A DNA stretch of 64,000 nucleotides. Source: Hungatella hathewayi. GTDB taxonomy: Bacteria > Bacillota > Clostridia > Lachnospirales > Lachnospiraceae. The stretch covers positions 4,180,001 to 4,244,000 of the forward strand of contig CP102274.1 in assembly GCA_025149285.1 (NCBI GenBank). The letters are read 5' to 3'. The notes beneath the pieces are model-generated. The model was not told the DNA's origin, made no database searches, and was given only the letters and a program-made list of their open reading frames with translations. Position numbers and translations under genes: made by a program. Below are positions 1 to 8,769 of the stretch, piece after piece; positions within the stretch are counted from its first letter, which is position 1, and each line of letters opens with the position of its first letter.

Positions 1-163
1 GCATAATGTCCAGTAAAATAAGGTCGAATCTTTCATGTTCAATGATTTCGACCGCCTCCGCCCCATCCTGAACGGCTCTGCAGTGATATCCCGCCTCCGA
101 CAGGTTTAAATCGATCAGATCGCAAATCGGTTTCTCGTCGTCCACTATCAGTATTTTTATCAT
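1..163 (-). CDS. Response regulator, receiver domain (partial, N-terminus only)
   Basis: The first 54 codons of a response regulator are present; the rest lies beyond the window edge. The protein opens MIKILIVDDEKPICDLIDLN, with the acidic pair (DD) of a receiver domain, and reaches LILLDIM, whose Asp is the expected phosphorylation site. Its ATG overlaps the stop of the upstream secreted-protein gene (ATGA overlap), so the two are co-transcribed and probably belong to one sensory operon. The output domain cannot be seen, so the family (OmpR, LytTR or other) is unknown. Confidence 0.85.
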   Translation of the reverse strand, partial: MIKILIVDDEKPICDLIDLNLSEAGYHCRAVQDGAEAVEIIEHERFDLILLDIM

Positions 164-1260
164 GATTCCTGTCTCCACCCCCAATAGGCCCTGGCCGTTT
201 CTACCAGTTCCTCCATCGTGCTGTCGTCTTTACTCTGATACTGTTTTCTCAATTCTGTATCCGGATAGAATCCGCCGGTCTTCTGGTAATAGATGGAGTA
301 ATCATTTTCCAGAATCATCTCGCCATCTTTTCCCTCGTAACTGTAACGCGCCAGAACCGCCAGATCCTTCATACCGTCGCCGTCGATGTCTCTGCAGGCG
401 ACGCCTTTTAGTGCATATAAATTTTCGTAATCGCCCATGGGCTGAAAGCTCCATACAATGTAACCCTGCTCGTTGACGAGGTAAACCATAAACACGGTAT
501 ATTCCGCCATCCGGTATGTACCGGGAACCACCAGAAGACTGCCCAGCTTCTCAAACGTTCTCCAGGAACTTAGCTCTTCTGCCACCGCAAATCCATGCTC
601 TTTTAATTCATCCAGAGTCGATGCCGTATAGAGAAATTCCGTTGAATACCCATCCACCAGAAAAGACTCGATAAACCGGATGCTTTTGTTCATTCCAAAC
701 CGGTTAATCTTGTCGGAAAGGCGCCAGTCGCGGTAAAAACCGTGTTCATTCTGAAACAGCACATCCCCTACCTTATATGCCTTGCCTGCGGCGGAATCGT
801 TCTTTTCACAGGACGTAATCAGAAGGATATCCATCTTATCATCCCCGTTTAAATCCTGAAAGGAGACGGCTGAAATCCCCTGATTCAGCTGCCGGAGTTC
901 TCCTCTGACCTGATTGTTTGTCTCCAGCTGGTCCGTACTGTAAACCGTATTTCCGTCTTCATCCGTAAAAAACAGAACGAGCCGGTGATACGTCCGGTCC
1001 AAGGCCGGAATCATGGAAACGTCGCCAAACGCTTTGACAGTCATGGAGAATACCTGATTTTCTATGATATCAAAACCATATGCGGCAATATCTGCTTCTT
1101 TCTTTACGCTGCTTAAGCGCTTCTGATATGCATGGCAGGCGCTGAGTATGTCCTGCTCCTCCGCCGCGTGGACGGTAAAACGACCATACCAGGGCGAAAA
1201 AAGCACGGACAGACACAGGAGGCCTGCCGCCGCGCGGGCATAAAAGCTTCTGTATTTCAA
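160..1260 (-). CDS. Secreted protein with FG-GAP/VCBS-like calcium-binding motifs
   Basis: About 366 residues with an N-terminal signal peptide (basic start, hydrophobic AAAGLLCLSVLF core, cleavage likely after HAA). Two DxNGDDxxD/DxDGDGxxD loops (DLNGDDKMDILLI and DIDGDGMKDLAVL) resemble the calcium loops of FG-GAP/VCBS-type beta-propeller repeats. I chose a TTG start at 1260 because AGGTGA sits five bases upstream; a GTG at 1269 is the alternative. The gene overlaps a response regulator by four bases, so it may be the extracellular accessory or sensor component of a two-component system. The ligand is unknown. Confidence 0.75.
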   Translation of the reverse strand: MKYRSFYARAAAGLLCLSVLFSPWYGRFTVHAAEEQDILSACHAYQKRLSSVKKEADIAAYGFDIIENQVFSMTVKAFGDVSMIPALDRTYHRLVLFFTDEDGNTVYSTDQLETNNQVRGELRQLNQGISAVSFQDLNGDDKMDILLITSCEKNDSAAGKAYKVGDVLFQNEHGFYRDWRLSDKINRFGMNKSIRFIESFLVDGYSTEFLYTASTLDELKEHGFAVAEELSSWRTFEKLGSLLVVPGTYRMAEYTVFMVYLVNEQGYIVWSFQPMGDYENLYALKGVACRDIDGDGMKDLAVLARYSYEGKDGEMILENDYSIYYQKTGGFYPDTELRKQYQSKDDSTMEELVETARAYWGWRQES

Positions 1261-1353
1261 TGGAATCACCTGACTTTTCTTTAAGATTCATACGGTATCG
1301 GCAAGGTTCAAACAGTAACGTAAGTATAGCATGCAGGCGAAAATATTTCAGCC

Positions 1354-1386
1354 TTTTTTGACTTTTGCCGTCAAAAAATGTAGAAT
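1354..1386 (+). promoter_or_regulatory. Promoter with overlapping palindrome upstream of the ydcF-like gene
   Basis: A near-consensus promoter is visible: TTGACT at 1358-1363, a 17-base spacer, and TAGAAT at 1381-1386. A perfect 9-bp inverted repeat (TTTTTTGAC at 1354-1362 and GTCAAAAAA at 1370-1378) covers the -35 element, and a further GTCAAAAA occurs just after the -10. This is a plausible operator, but no cognate repressor can be named. Confidence 0.6.
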
Positions 1387-1407
1387 AGTCAAAAACGGAG
1401 GATACCT

Positions 1408-2205
1408 ATGAACAGACGAATCGCTGAATGCATCAATATTCTGGGGGATTTTTGCGGAAAAAGAGACGTTGACGAACTGACGAAGGAAGAATTAAAAAGA
1501 ATATACGGAATTGACCAGGCGGATGTCATGGTGCTGTTCGGCGGCAGCATCCTGTGCGGCGGCGATGTGCTGGCCCGGGCGATTCAGCAGCAGGCAGCAA
1601 AACACTACGTCATTGCAGGAGGAGCCGGCCATACCACAGCAACTCTGCGGGCAAAGGTTCACCAGGAATGCCCGGAGATAGAGACGGAGGGGCTTCCTGA
1701 GGCCATGGTCTTTGCTGCATATTTGAAGGCACGCTACGGACTGGAGGCTGATTATCTGGAATGCTGTTCTACGAACTGCGGCAACAACATTACCTGTCTC
1801 CTTAAGCTCCTTAAGGAGCATCAGATTTCCTTCCGTTCCATCATCCTGGCTCAGGATGCTTCCATGCAGCACCGCATGGAAGCCGGTCTGCGCAAGTACG
1901 TGCCTGATGATGTCATCATCATCAATTATGCGGTATACCAGGCACACGTCGTAATCAGGGACGGGAAACTCGTTTATGAGAATGATATTCCCGGTATGTG
2001 GGATATCGACCGCTATCTCACGCTGCTCCTGGGTGAAATCCCGCGGCTTTCTGACCGGACGGATGGGTATGGTCCATTGGGCAAAAATTATATTGCCCAC
2101 GTCGATATTCCTGCCCGTGTCACTGCAGCATTTGAAGAGCTTCACCATACCTTCCGCGGCATGGTGCGGGAGGCAAATCCTCAGTATGCCTCCCGTCAGG
2201 AATAA
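1408..2205 (+). CDS. YdcF-like protein (SanA/ElyC/YdcF superfamily)
   Basis: 265 residues, close to the length of E. coli YdcF. Matching features are the VLFGGSILCGGD segment, the glycine-rich VIAGGAGHTTATL loop, the acidic EAMVFAAYL stretch, CSTNCGNN, and LAQDASMQHRMEAGLRKY, all conserved positions of the DUF218 fold. E. coli YdcF has been reported to bind S-adenosylmethionine, but its reaction is unknown, so no enzymatic role is assigned here. There is no signal peptide, so it is probably cytoplasmic. The ATG follows GGAGG by seven bases. It is a single-gene unit, convergent with the sulfatase maturase. Confidence 0.8.
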   Translation: MNRRIAECINILGDFCGKRDVDELTKEELKRIYGIDQADVMVLFGGSILCGGDVLARAIQQQAAKHYVIAGGAGHTTATLRAKVHQECPEIETEGLPEAMVFAAYLKARYGLEADYLECCSTNCGNNITCLLKLLKEHQISFRSIILAQDASMQHRMEAGLRKYVPDDVIIINYAVYQAHVVIRDGKLVYENDIPGMWDIDRYLTLLLGEIPRLSDRTDGYGPLGKNYIAHVDIPARVTAAFEELHHTFRGMVREANPQYASRQE

Positions 2206-2225
2206 CAGAAAGCAGAACAGGAGTC

Positions 2226-3350
2226 TTACTGAAGCATTCTCCCTCCGCGTCCAATCCTCTCTGCGATCTCCACAAGGCCAGGCAGGCAGGCATCGAAGAA
2301 CATCTTATACGACTGACAGAAATACTGATGATGCCCGTGCTCTTCCTGTCTGGTTCTCCGGCAGCCGCCGCGGCAGAGCGACGCATATCTGCATTCTGCA
2401 CACGCCTCCTCTTTCTGCAGGGAGCTCTCGATAAACTGAATCTCTTCCCGCTTCCTGTCGATCATTTCCACTGTGTCCGTCCGGAAATTTCCCAGCCGGT
2501 ACTCATCCAGAACGTAGAAATCGCATGGATATACGCTTCCATCCGCCTCTACCACATACTGCATCCCACAGATTCCCCGCATGTCGCAGGATTCCGGCAT
2601 CTGCCCCAAAAGAATCGCAATATAGTTCTCAAACTGCCGGATATACGGCTGTTTTCCTTCCTTCAAATCACGGAACCACAGTTCAAATAAATCGATCAAA
2701 AAAGTACCGTACGCTTCCGGCGTCAGCGAATAATCGCGGCCGCCCGGCTCTTCCATAAGCGGATCAAGGCAGGCGATAAACTGGAGATAATCCAACTGGT
2801 TTTTCCGGTAAAATTCATACGTCTTTTTAATATGAGGCGCAGTCTTTGCATGTACCACGGAAAGTATGTTGAAGTCTACTCCGGTCTTCTTAAGCATTTC
2901 AATATTCTCCATGATGCGGGTAAAGCTTCCTTTTCCTGCCGGAGTTTTCCGGTAATAGTCGTGCTGTTTCGGCCCCCCGTCCAAGGATACGCCCACAAGG
3001 AAATGATTTCTCACAAAGAACTCCGCCCACTGCTTATCCAGAAGTGAACCGTTGGTCTGAATTGCATTAAATATCTTCACATGATTGACGTTGTATTTTT
3101 CCTGGAATTCGATTGATTTCTCAAAAAACGGAAGCCCGCTGAGCGTCGGTTCACCTCCCTGATACGCAATGGTACAGCTTCCCTCCGAATAGGCCAGCAC
3201 CTGTCGGATCACATCCTCTAACGTCTGGACCGACATAAACCCGTAAGCCCCCTGTTCCCGTTTGGACATCGTATCATAATAAAAACAGTATTCACACCGC
3301 AGGTTGCAATTTCCTGACGATGGTTTAATCAGTACACTGATTGGCGGCAT
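2226..3350 (-). CDS. Anaerobic sulfatase-maturating enzyme (radical SAM/SPASM)
   Basis: 374 residues. The radical SAM cluster motif CNLRCEYC (Cys 15, 19 and 22) is followed by YQGGEPTL, typical of the family, and a Cys-rich C-terminal SPASM region (CDMRGICG, YPCDFY, CAECRYASLCRGGC) that would hold the auxiliary 4Fe-4S clusters. The family oxidises the active-site Cys (or Ser) of sulfatases to formylglycine without oxygen. Both sulfatases a few genes upstream carry Cys-type CxPxR motifs and need this step. I placed the start at the ATG preceded by GGGAGGG rather than at the longer open frame, which overlaps GH3. It probably ends the sulfatase operon. Confidence 0.92.
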   Translation of the reverse strand: MPPISVLIKPSSGNCNLRCEYCFYYDTMSKREQGAYGFMSVQTLEDVIRQVLAYSEGSCTIAYQGGEPTLSGLPFFEKSIEFQEKYNVNHVKIFNAIQTNGSLLDKQWAEFFVRNHFLVGVSLDGGPKQHDYYRKTPAGKGSFTRIMENIEMLKKTGVDFNILSVVHAKTAPHIKKTYEFYRKNQLDYLQFIACLDPLMEEPGGRDYSLTPEAYGTFLIDLFELWFRDLKEGKQPYIRQFENYIAILLGQMPESCDMRGICGMQYVVEADGSVYPCDFYVLDEYRLGNFRTDTVEMIDRKREEIQFIESSLQKEEACAECRYASLCRGGCRRTRQEEHGHHQYFCQSYKMFFDACLPGLVEIAERIGRGGRMLQ

Positions 3351-3501
3351 AAGCACCCTCCCTCTTTCGTGCCGGCACTCATGCCGGCGTCCATTGATCA
3401 TAAACATACTGATAAATATTATAATGGTTTCCCGCGGTAAGTACAAGAGTAAATAATCGCACGGCAGAATCCATGGAACAGGGACAGGGGGCGAGCCTCC
3501 T

Positions 3502-5841
3502 CTATGGCCTTCCAATCTCCCTGACCATCTCTTCCAGCGTCTCCATCTCCACCGCTCCAAACATCGCCAGGCTTCGCAGCGGCATGTCCTGAAGCATTGC
3601 CAGCATCATCCGGCTGACGTCGTCATCCCCTGAGTACCGGCCCGAATATCCCTCAACAAGGCCGCCCAGAAGAGCTTTTCCTTTTTCACTGGCCATGATT
3701 TCTTTTACGGTTGTATTTAAGGTAATCCGGCCGTCATCCGGTGTTAAGGGCAGTTCATCCGGAAACAGGCGTTTAAACTGTTTTCTGTCTGCTGCGAAAT
3801 GGCCGTCCTTAACTGTTTCGGCAGCATCATATCCAGGGATATGGGAAAGTTCCTTTCCCGGAAGCATCAGATCCTTTTTTAGTTTTAAATCGCGGCTGGA
3901 GGACGCCGCATAGATCTGATAGGTACCCGCTTCAACCGTCCAGCAGGAGCGGTTCGTATCGTAGCAGGAAAAGCTTCTCCTGTCCAGCCCGATTACCACC
4001 TCCCTTAACTCTCCGGGCTCTAAGAACACTTTTTGAAAGCCTTTCAGCTCCCTGGCGGCACGCATCACCCCTGACTGTGCTTTCCCAATATAGAGCTGGA
4101 CGACTTCACTGCCGGAGGTTTCTCCTGTGTTGGTAACAGTAATCCTGGCTTCGCCTTTCTCCTCCTTTTCATCCCACACAATCTCCATGCTGTCATAAGA
4201 AAATGACGTATATGACAGTCCATAACCAAAGGGAAAAGCTACCGGTTTTTCAGCCCAGTCGTAATACCGGTAGCCGACCAGTATGCTTTCCCGGTATTCC
4301 ACATCCTTCCCCTCTCCCGCGAAGTTTTCGCAGCACGGAGTATCTTCCAGTGAGAGCGGGAATGTCTCTGCCAGACGGCCGGAAGGATTCACTGTTCCCG
4401 TCAGCACATCCGCGCAGGCGCTTCCCGCAGCTTCCCCGCCCAGGTATGTGAGCAGAATACTTTCCACCCGGTCTCTCCATGGCATTAAAATGGCGGAACC
4501 ACAGAGGAGAACGACGGTCACATGGGGATTTACCGCTGTTACCGCCTCAATCAAGGCCGTATGGGACTTTGGCAGATTTAAATGAGTCCGGTCGAACCCT
4601 TCGCTCTCATAGGAATCCGGCAGTCCGGCAAATACAAGGATGCCGTCCCGCCCTTTCGCACAGGCAGCAGCTTCTTCAAGCAGTACCGGATTGATTGTAT
4701 CCTGTTCCAGTTCATACCCCGGAGCGTATTCAAATGCTATTCCTGATTCCCGGAGAGAATCCAGCACGCAGTCGATCTGATGCGGATGAATCCTGGAACT
4801 GCCGGCCCCCTGATATCTCGGTGTTTCAGCAAATGCACCGATCACTGCATAGGAATTCTCTTTTTTCAGCGGGAGCATTCCGTCATTTTTAAGCAGCACC
4901 GCAGATTCTGCTGCAATTCGCCGGGCAAGAATATGGTGCGCCGCCGCATCATATTCTTTTTTATGGACTTCCCCTGCCCTCATAATCACAGTGAGGAGAC
5001 GCTCTGCCGCGCGGTCTAATACCGCTTCATCCAGTTCTCCGTTTCTCACTGCATCAACAATTTTCTTGTCATTATAAGGATCCGGTCCGGGCATTTCAAG
5101 CTCAAGCCCGGCTTTTAAGGCTTTCACTCTGTCATTCATGGCGCCCCAGTCGGTCATGACCAGCCCCTGAAAGCCCCACTCATTCCGAAGAACCTCTGTC
5201 AGCAGCCATTCATTCTCACAGGAATACACACCGTTAATCCGGTTGTAAGAACACATCACCGTCCATGGCTGCGCCTGTTTTACCGCCTTTTCAAACGGGG
5301 CAAGATAGATTTCTCTCAGCGCCCGCTCATCCACCACCGAATTGCTGACAAGCCTGGCCTTTTCCTGATTATTAGCCGCAAAATGTTTGAGCGACGTTCC
5401 GATTCCCTTACTTTGTACGCCGCTGATCCAGGCCGCTGCCATCTCGCCGGCCAGATAAGGGTCTTCGCTGAAGTATTCAAAATTACGGCCGCAGAGCGGA
5501 GACCGTTTGATGTTGGTACCGGGGCCTAAGACGACCGCAACCTCCTCCTGAACGCACTCCTCTCCGATCGCCTGACCCATATCATACAGAGCAGCTTTAT
5601 CCCAGCTGCTGGCCGAGGTGACCGCAGGCGGAAAGCAGGTGGCTTTCACGCTCTGATGCAGCCCCAGATGATCCGCCTCACCGGCCTGCTTACGCAGGCC
5701 GTGAGGACCATCGGTTACCATGACAGAAGGGATTCCCAGTCGTTCGATCCCTTCCATCTGCCAGAAATTCTTTCCGGAACACAGAAGTGCCTTTTCTTCC
5801 AGTGTCATGGCTGTTACCAGATCTTTTATCTTATCTGTCAT
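3502..5841 (-). CDS. Glycoside hydrolase family 3 (beta-glycosidase)
   Basis: About 779 residues with the full GH3 layout: an N-terminal (beta/alpha)8 domain, an alpha/beta sandwich, and a C-terminal fibronectin-III-like domain (EVVQLYIGKAQSG). The nucleophile motif GLVMTDWGAM places the catalytic Asp near residue 231, and KHFAANNQE and SYNRINGVYS are the usual substrate-binding signatures. There is no signal peptide, so it acts on imported sugar. The ATG at 5841 lies five bases after the transporter stop; a TTG at 5850 overlapping that stop is possible. Specificity (glucoside, xyloside, N-acetylhexosaminide) cannot be read from the sequence. Context suggests it cleaves a glycoside after desulfation. 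Confidence 0.93.
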   Translation of the reverse strand: MTDKIKDLVTAMTLEEKALLCSGKNFWQMEGIERLGIPSVMVTDGPHGLRKQAGEADHLGLHQSVKATCFPPAVTSASSWDKAALYDMGQAIGEECVQEEVAVVLGPGTNIKRSPLCGRNFEYFSEDPYLAGEMAAAWISGVQSKGIGTSLKHFAANNQEKARLVSNSVVDERALREIYLAPFEKAVKQAQPWTVMCSYNRINGVYSCENEWLLTEVLRNEWGFQGLVMTDWGAMNDRVKALKAGLELEMPGPDPYNDKKIVDAVRNGELDEAVLDRAAERLLTVIMRAGEVHKKEYDAAAHHILARRIAAESAVLLKNDGMLPLKKENSYAVIGAFAETPRYQGAGSSRIHPHQIDCVLDSLRESGIAFEYAPGYELEQDTINPVLLEEAAACAKGRDGILVFAGLPDSYESEGFDRTHLNLPKSHTALIEAVTAVNPHVTVVLLCGSAILMPWRDRVESILLTYLGGEAAGSACADVLTGTVNPSGRLAETFPLSLEDTPCCENFAGEGKDVEYRESILVGYRYYDWAEKPVAFPFGYGLSYTSFSYDSMEIVWDEKEEKGEARITVTNTGETSGSEVVQLYIGKAQSGVMRAARELKGFQKVFLEPGELREVVIGLDRRSFSCYDTNRSCWTVEAGTYQIYAASSSRDLKLKKDLMLPGKELSHIPGYDAAETVKDGHFAADRKQFKRLFPDELPLTPDDGRITLNTTVKEIMASEKGKALLGGLVEGYSGRYSGDDDVSRMMLAMLQDMPLRSLAMFGAVEMETLEEMVREIGRP

Positions 5842-5846
5842 CGTTT

Positions 5847-7199
5847 TCAACCTTTCCCTCTCTCATCCAGTTCCGTCCGGATCTCTGCATATTTTTCATT
5901 GGTAATCTCATAGAATGCCATAGAAATCAGGGAGGCTATATAGCCGAGCACCGGCATTCCGAAACGCAGGAACACAATCATATTTAACACCTGCGGAGTC
6001 TGTTCCTGGTTTGCCACAAAACCAACCAGTCCCAGTAAAAAGCTGGCGATAAATCCGCCGATCGCCATCCCGAATTTATTGATAAATGTCAGGGAGGAGG
6101 ACATCAGCCCGTCTGCTCTCTGCCCGAATTTCCACTCGCCGTAGTCAGAACACTCCGGAAGCATCGCCCACCCCAGATTGCTCGGAATACGGGAAATGAA
6201 TCCAAATACAGCCATCATACTCATAAGGATCGTTACCGGCGCCGTAGGCTTCAGCCACATCACCACCAGCGGGATAATGGAGAACAGGCTTCCAAACCAG
6301 TACAGCCGTTTTTTTCCAAATAACCTGGATAACGCCGGAAGCAGCGGAAGGAGAATGATTCCTGCAAACAGGATGGCGGAGGCAACCTTGGGAACTAAGT
6401 CTACTCTATTTAACACATATTTAAAGTAATACATATTTACGGCACTGTAGGTGGCGTTCGCCAGAACATCGGTTCCGAAGGCGATCATAAGCATCAGCAT
6501 GGGTTTGTTTTTTATCAGCAGTTTCAAATCCTTTGCCATGTTCATTGGAACACGCTCTTTGTCCATATCGCAGACATCGTACTTCTTTCCGCCCCATGCG
6601 CAGATCCAGAATGCGGCGGTCGTTAAAATACCGATTAATGCGCCATAGACAGCCCAGCCCTGTTTTCCGCCGCCAAAGGCCTCCACCAGCGGAAGCGCCA
6701 TGATGGTGATGATAAACTGGGATACGGTTCCCATGCCCTGCTTCCAGGAAACGATGACGGTTCTCTGATACGGATCCTGGGACATCACCGGTGTCAGGGA
6801 ATGATAAGGGATATTAACTACGGTTGAGGCCAGTGAATAGGCGATATACACAACGTAGACATAGACCACCTTCATATTTGGTGATAAGTCCGGTGCTGTA
6901 AAAAGAAGGAAGATGAGGAATCCGAGGACAGGAGCTCCCCAGATAATCCACGGCCTGTATTTTCCCATTTTCGAGCGGGTGTGGTCTCCCAGCATCCCCA
7001 TAACCGGATCGGTAAATGCGTCAATGAATCGGGATATCAGCATCAGTCCGGATACTACCATGGAACTGATTCCGAATATATCGGTATAAAAAAATGTGAG
7101 ATAAGACATGACAAGAAAAAATGCGAGGTTTGACCCCAGTCCCCCAAATGAATATTTGAAAACATCCAAAAACTTTGCCTTTGCATACTTCGTTTCCAT
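5847..7199 (-). CDS. GPH-family (MelB-like) sugar:cation symporter
   Basis: 450 residues with about twelve hydrophobic segments. The cytoplasmic signature GDHTRSKMGKYRPWIIWG near residues 71-88 is diagnostic of the glycoside-pentoside-hexuronide:cation symporter family. An AGGAG site precedes the ATG. It lies between the sulfatases and GH3 in the same operon. Because sulfatases and GH3 lack export signals, this is the likely entry route for a sulfated mono- or oligosaccharide; that substrate is an inference. Confidence 0.9.
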   Translation of the reverse strand: METKYAKAKFLDVFKYSFGGLGSNLAFFLVMSYLTFFYTDIFGISSMVVSGLMLISRFIDAFTDPVMGMLGDHTRSKMGKYRPWIIWGAPVLGFLIFLLFTAPDLSPNMKVVYVYVVYIAYSLASTVVNIPYHSLTPVMSQDPYQRTVIVSWKQGMGTVSQFIITIMALPLVEAFGGGKQGWAVYGALIGILTTAAFWICAWGGKKYDVCDMDKERVPMNMAKDLKLLIKNKPMLMLMIAFGTDVLANATYSAVNMYYFKYVLNRVDLVPKVASAILFAGIILLPLLPALSRLFGKKRLYWFGSLFSIIPLVVMWLKPTAPVTILMSMMAVFGFISRIPSNLGWAMLPECSDYGEWKFGQRADGLMSSSLTFINKFGMAIGGFIASFLLGLVGFVANQEQTPQVLNMIVFLRFGMPVLGYIASLISMAFYEITNEKYAEIRTELDERGKG

Positions 7200-7287
7200 A
7201 CGTTTCTTCTCCTTTATATATGATTGTTTTCATTCGCTTTATCAACCATAACTTCGCTGTGCACCAGTATCGGCTTTTTCGCACTGC

Positions 7288-8769
7288 TCACAGCCAGCGT
7301 GTAAACTCTTTTTCCATTCTGGCATCCTTTTGAAATGGAACCACATCACATGTATCCTGATAAAATTCCAGAAGCTTCTCTTTCATTTCCATGATCACAG
7401 ACGCATACTCAGGACATCTGATACGGTTTTCAGTCTCCTTCGGATCCAGAATCAGATCGTAGAATTCGTCCTCTTCATAGAGTCTTCTGACATATTTATA
7501 ATCCCTTGTCCGGCACATCGTGGCTTTTCCATTATACATCTCATCAGAGGCCTGTAAAAACTGCCTTGGATAATACTGACCGTCGGGATCCGGTACTGCC
7601 TGGCCTCCGGTCTCCTTGCAGTGGTCTTCTCCTTTTCTGAAACCGCCCTCACAGAATACCGCCTGGCGGAGCGCCTCTTCCCGCTGCTCCATGTAAGGGA
7701 TCAGCGATCTTCCGAACTGTGTATGTTCAGCCGGCAGCTCTGCCACCGCCTCCGCGGTTGCATAGAAATCGACCAGTTCCGTCATTTCCTGACTGATTCC
7801 ATGGCGTTTCTGCATATCTGCAGGCAGCTTCACAAGAAACGGGACATTGGTCAGACAGTCCTCAAAACAGTTCTGAACCTTTTCTACCAGACCGTAATCT
7901 CCTGTATAATCTCCGTGATCGCTGAAAAAGAAGACGGCGGTGTCATCGTAGATACCTTTTTCCTTCAGCGCCCTGACAACCTGGCCGGTAAGATCATCCA
8001 CCCGGCTGCACATCCCTAAATAAACAGCCCGCAGTTCATCGTATTCTGCCTCACTCCAGTCCCTCATGTTCTGCAGGGCCGCCAGTTCCCTCTGCATTCT
8101 GGATTTTCCCGAATATCCTTCCGGCGGCAAAATCCGTTCCGGCAGCTTCCTCCGGTCAATGCGGCTGAAATACGGCTCGCTGACCTGATACGTCGGGTGT
8201 GGAAGCATCAGCGGAAGAAAGATGCAAAAAGGCCGCTCTTCCTCATAGCCCCGGATAAATTCAGCCGCGCCCTCCGTCCAGATCTGATCTAAATCCCTGT
8301 GCTCCGGCAGCTTTCCCCGGTAGAAGGAATAAAAGTTCTTTCCTCCCCGCTCCCCCCGGAATGAATCCTTCGGAAGTTCATCCGGCCTCCGGTCTTTTCC
8401 GATTGTAAAATAAGTATCGCAGTAGCTTTTATAATACTCCGGATCCTGTGCGGGCAGCAAGTCATTTCGCTGGTTCATCCAGACATGGTAACCGTGATTC
8501 TTAAGACGTTTTAAAAGTACCGGCTCGTGCTCATGCATCATGTGGTTCATGGTGCGGTGCCCGGCCACATGGGGATACCAGCCGCTCATAAAGCTGCACC
8601 GCGAGGGGGTGCACACCGGATTCTGACAGAAGGCATGAGCGAAGGATACTCCGTCCTTTGCCAGTTCATCCAGATTCGGCGTAACCGCCGCCGGATTGCC
8701 CAGATGGGACATGGAATCCGCCCGCATCTGATCGGGATTGATGATTACAATGTTCGGACGTTTTTTCAT
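7288..8769 (-). CDS. Cys-type sulfatase (S1 alkaline-phosphatase fold), cytoplasmic
   Basis: 493 residues. The maturation motif CTPSR with Cys 53 (QNPVCTPSRCSFMSGW) marks the residue converted to formylglycine. Metal-binding elements are visible at the N-terminus (IVIINPDQMRADS) and at FFFSDHGDYTGDYGLVEK. No signal peptide is present, which is unusual for glycan sulfatases and points to desulfation after uptake. The start overlaps the preceding sulfatase stop as ATGA, with AGAGG five bases upstream. Family S1 is clear; the sulfate position it attacks is not. Confidence 0.92.
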   Translation of the reverse strand: MKKRPNIVIINPDQMRADSMSHLGNPAAVTPNLDELAKDGVSFAHAFCQNPVCTPSRCSFMSGWYPHVAGHRTMNHMMHEHEPVLLKRLKNHGYHVWMNQRNDLLPAQDPEYYKSYCDTYFTIGKDRRPDELPKDSFRGERGGKNFYSFYRGKLPEHRDLDQIWTEGAAEFIRGYEEERPFCIFLPLMLPHPTYQVSEPYFSRIDRRKLPERILPPEGYSGKSRMQRELAALQNMRDWSEAEYDELRAVYLGMCSRVDDLTGQVVRALKEKGIYDDTAVFFFSDHGDYTGDYGLVEKVQNCFEDCLTNVPFLVKLPADMQKRHGISQEMTELVDFYATAEAVAELPAEHTQFGRSLIPYMEQREEALRQAVFCEGGFRKGEDHCKETGGQAVPDPDGQYYPRQFLQASDEMYNGKATMCRTRDYKYVRRLYEEDEFYDLILDPKETENRIRCPEYASVIMEMKEKLLEFYQDTCDVVPFQKDARMEKEFTRWL

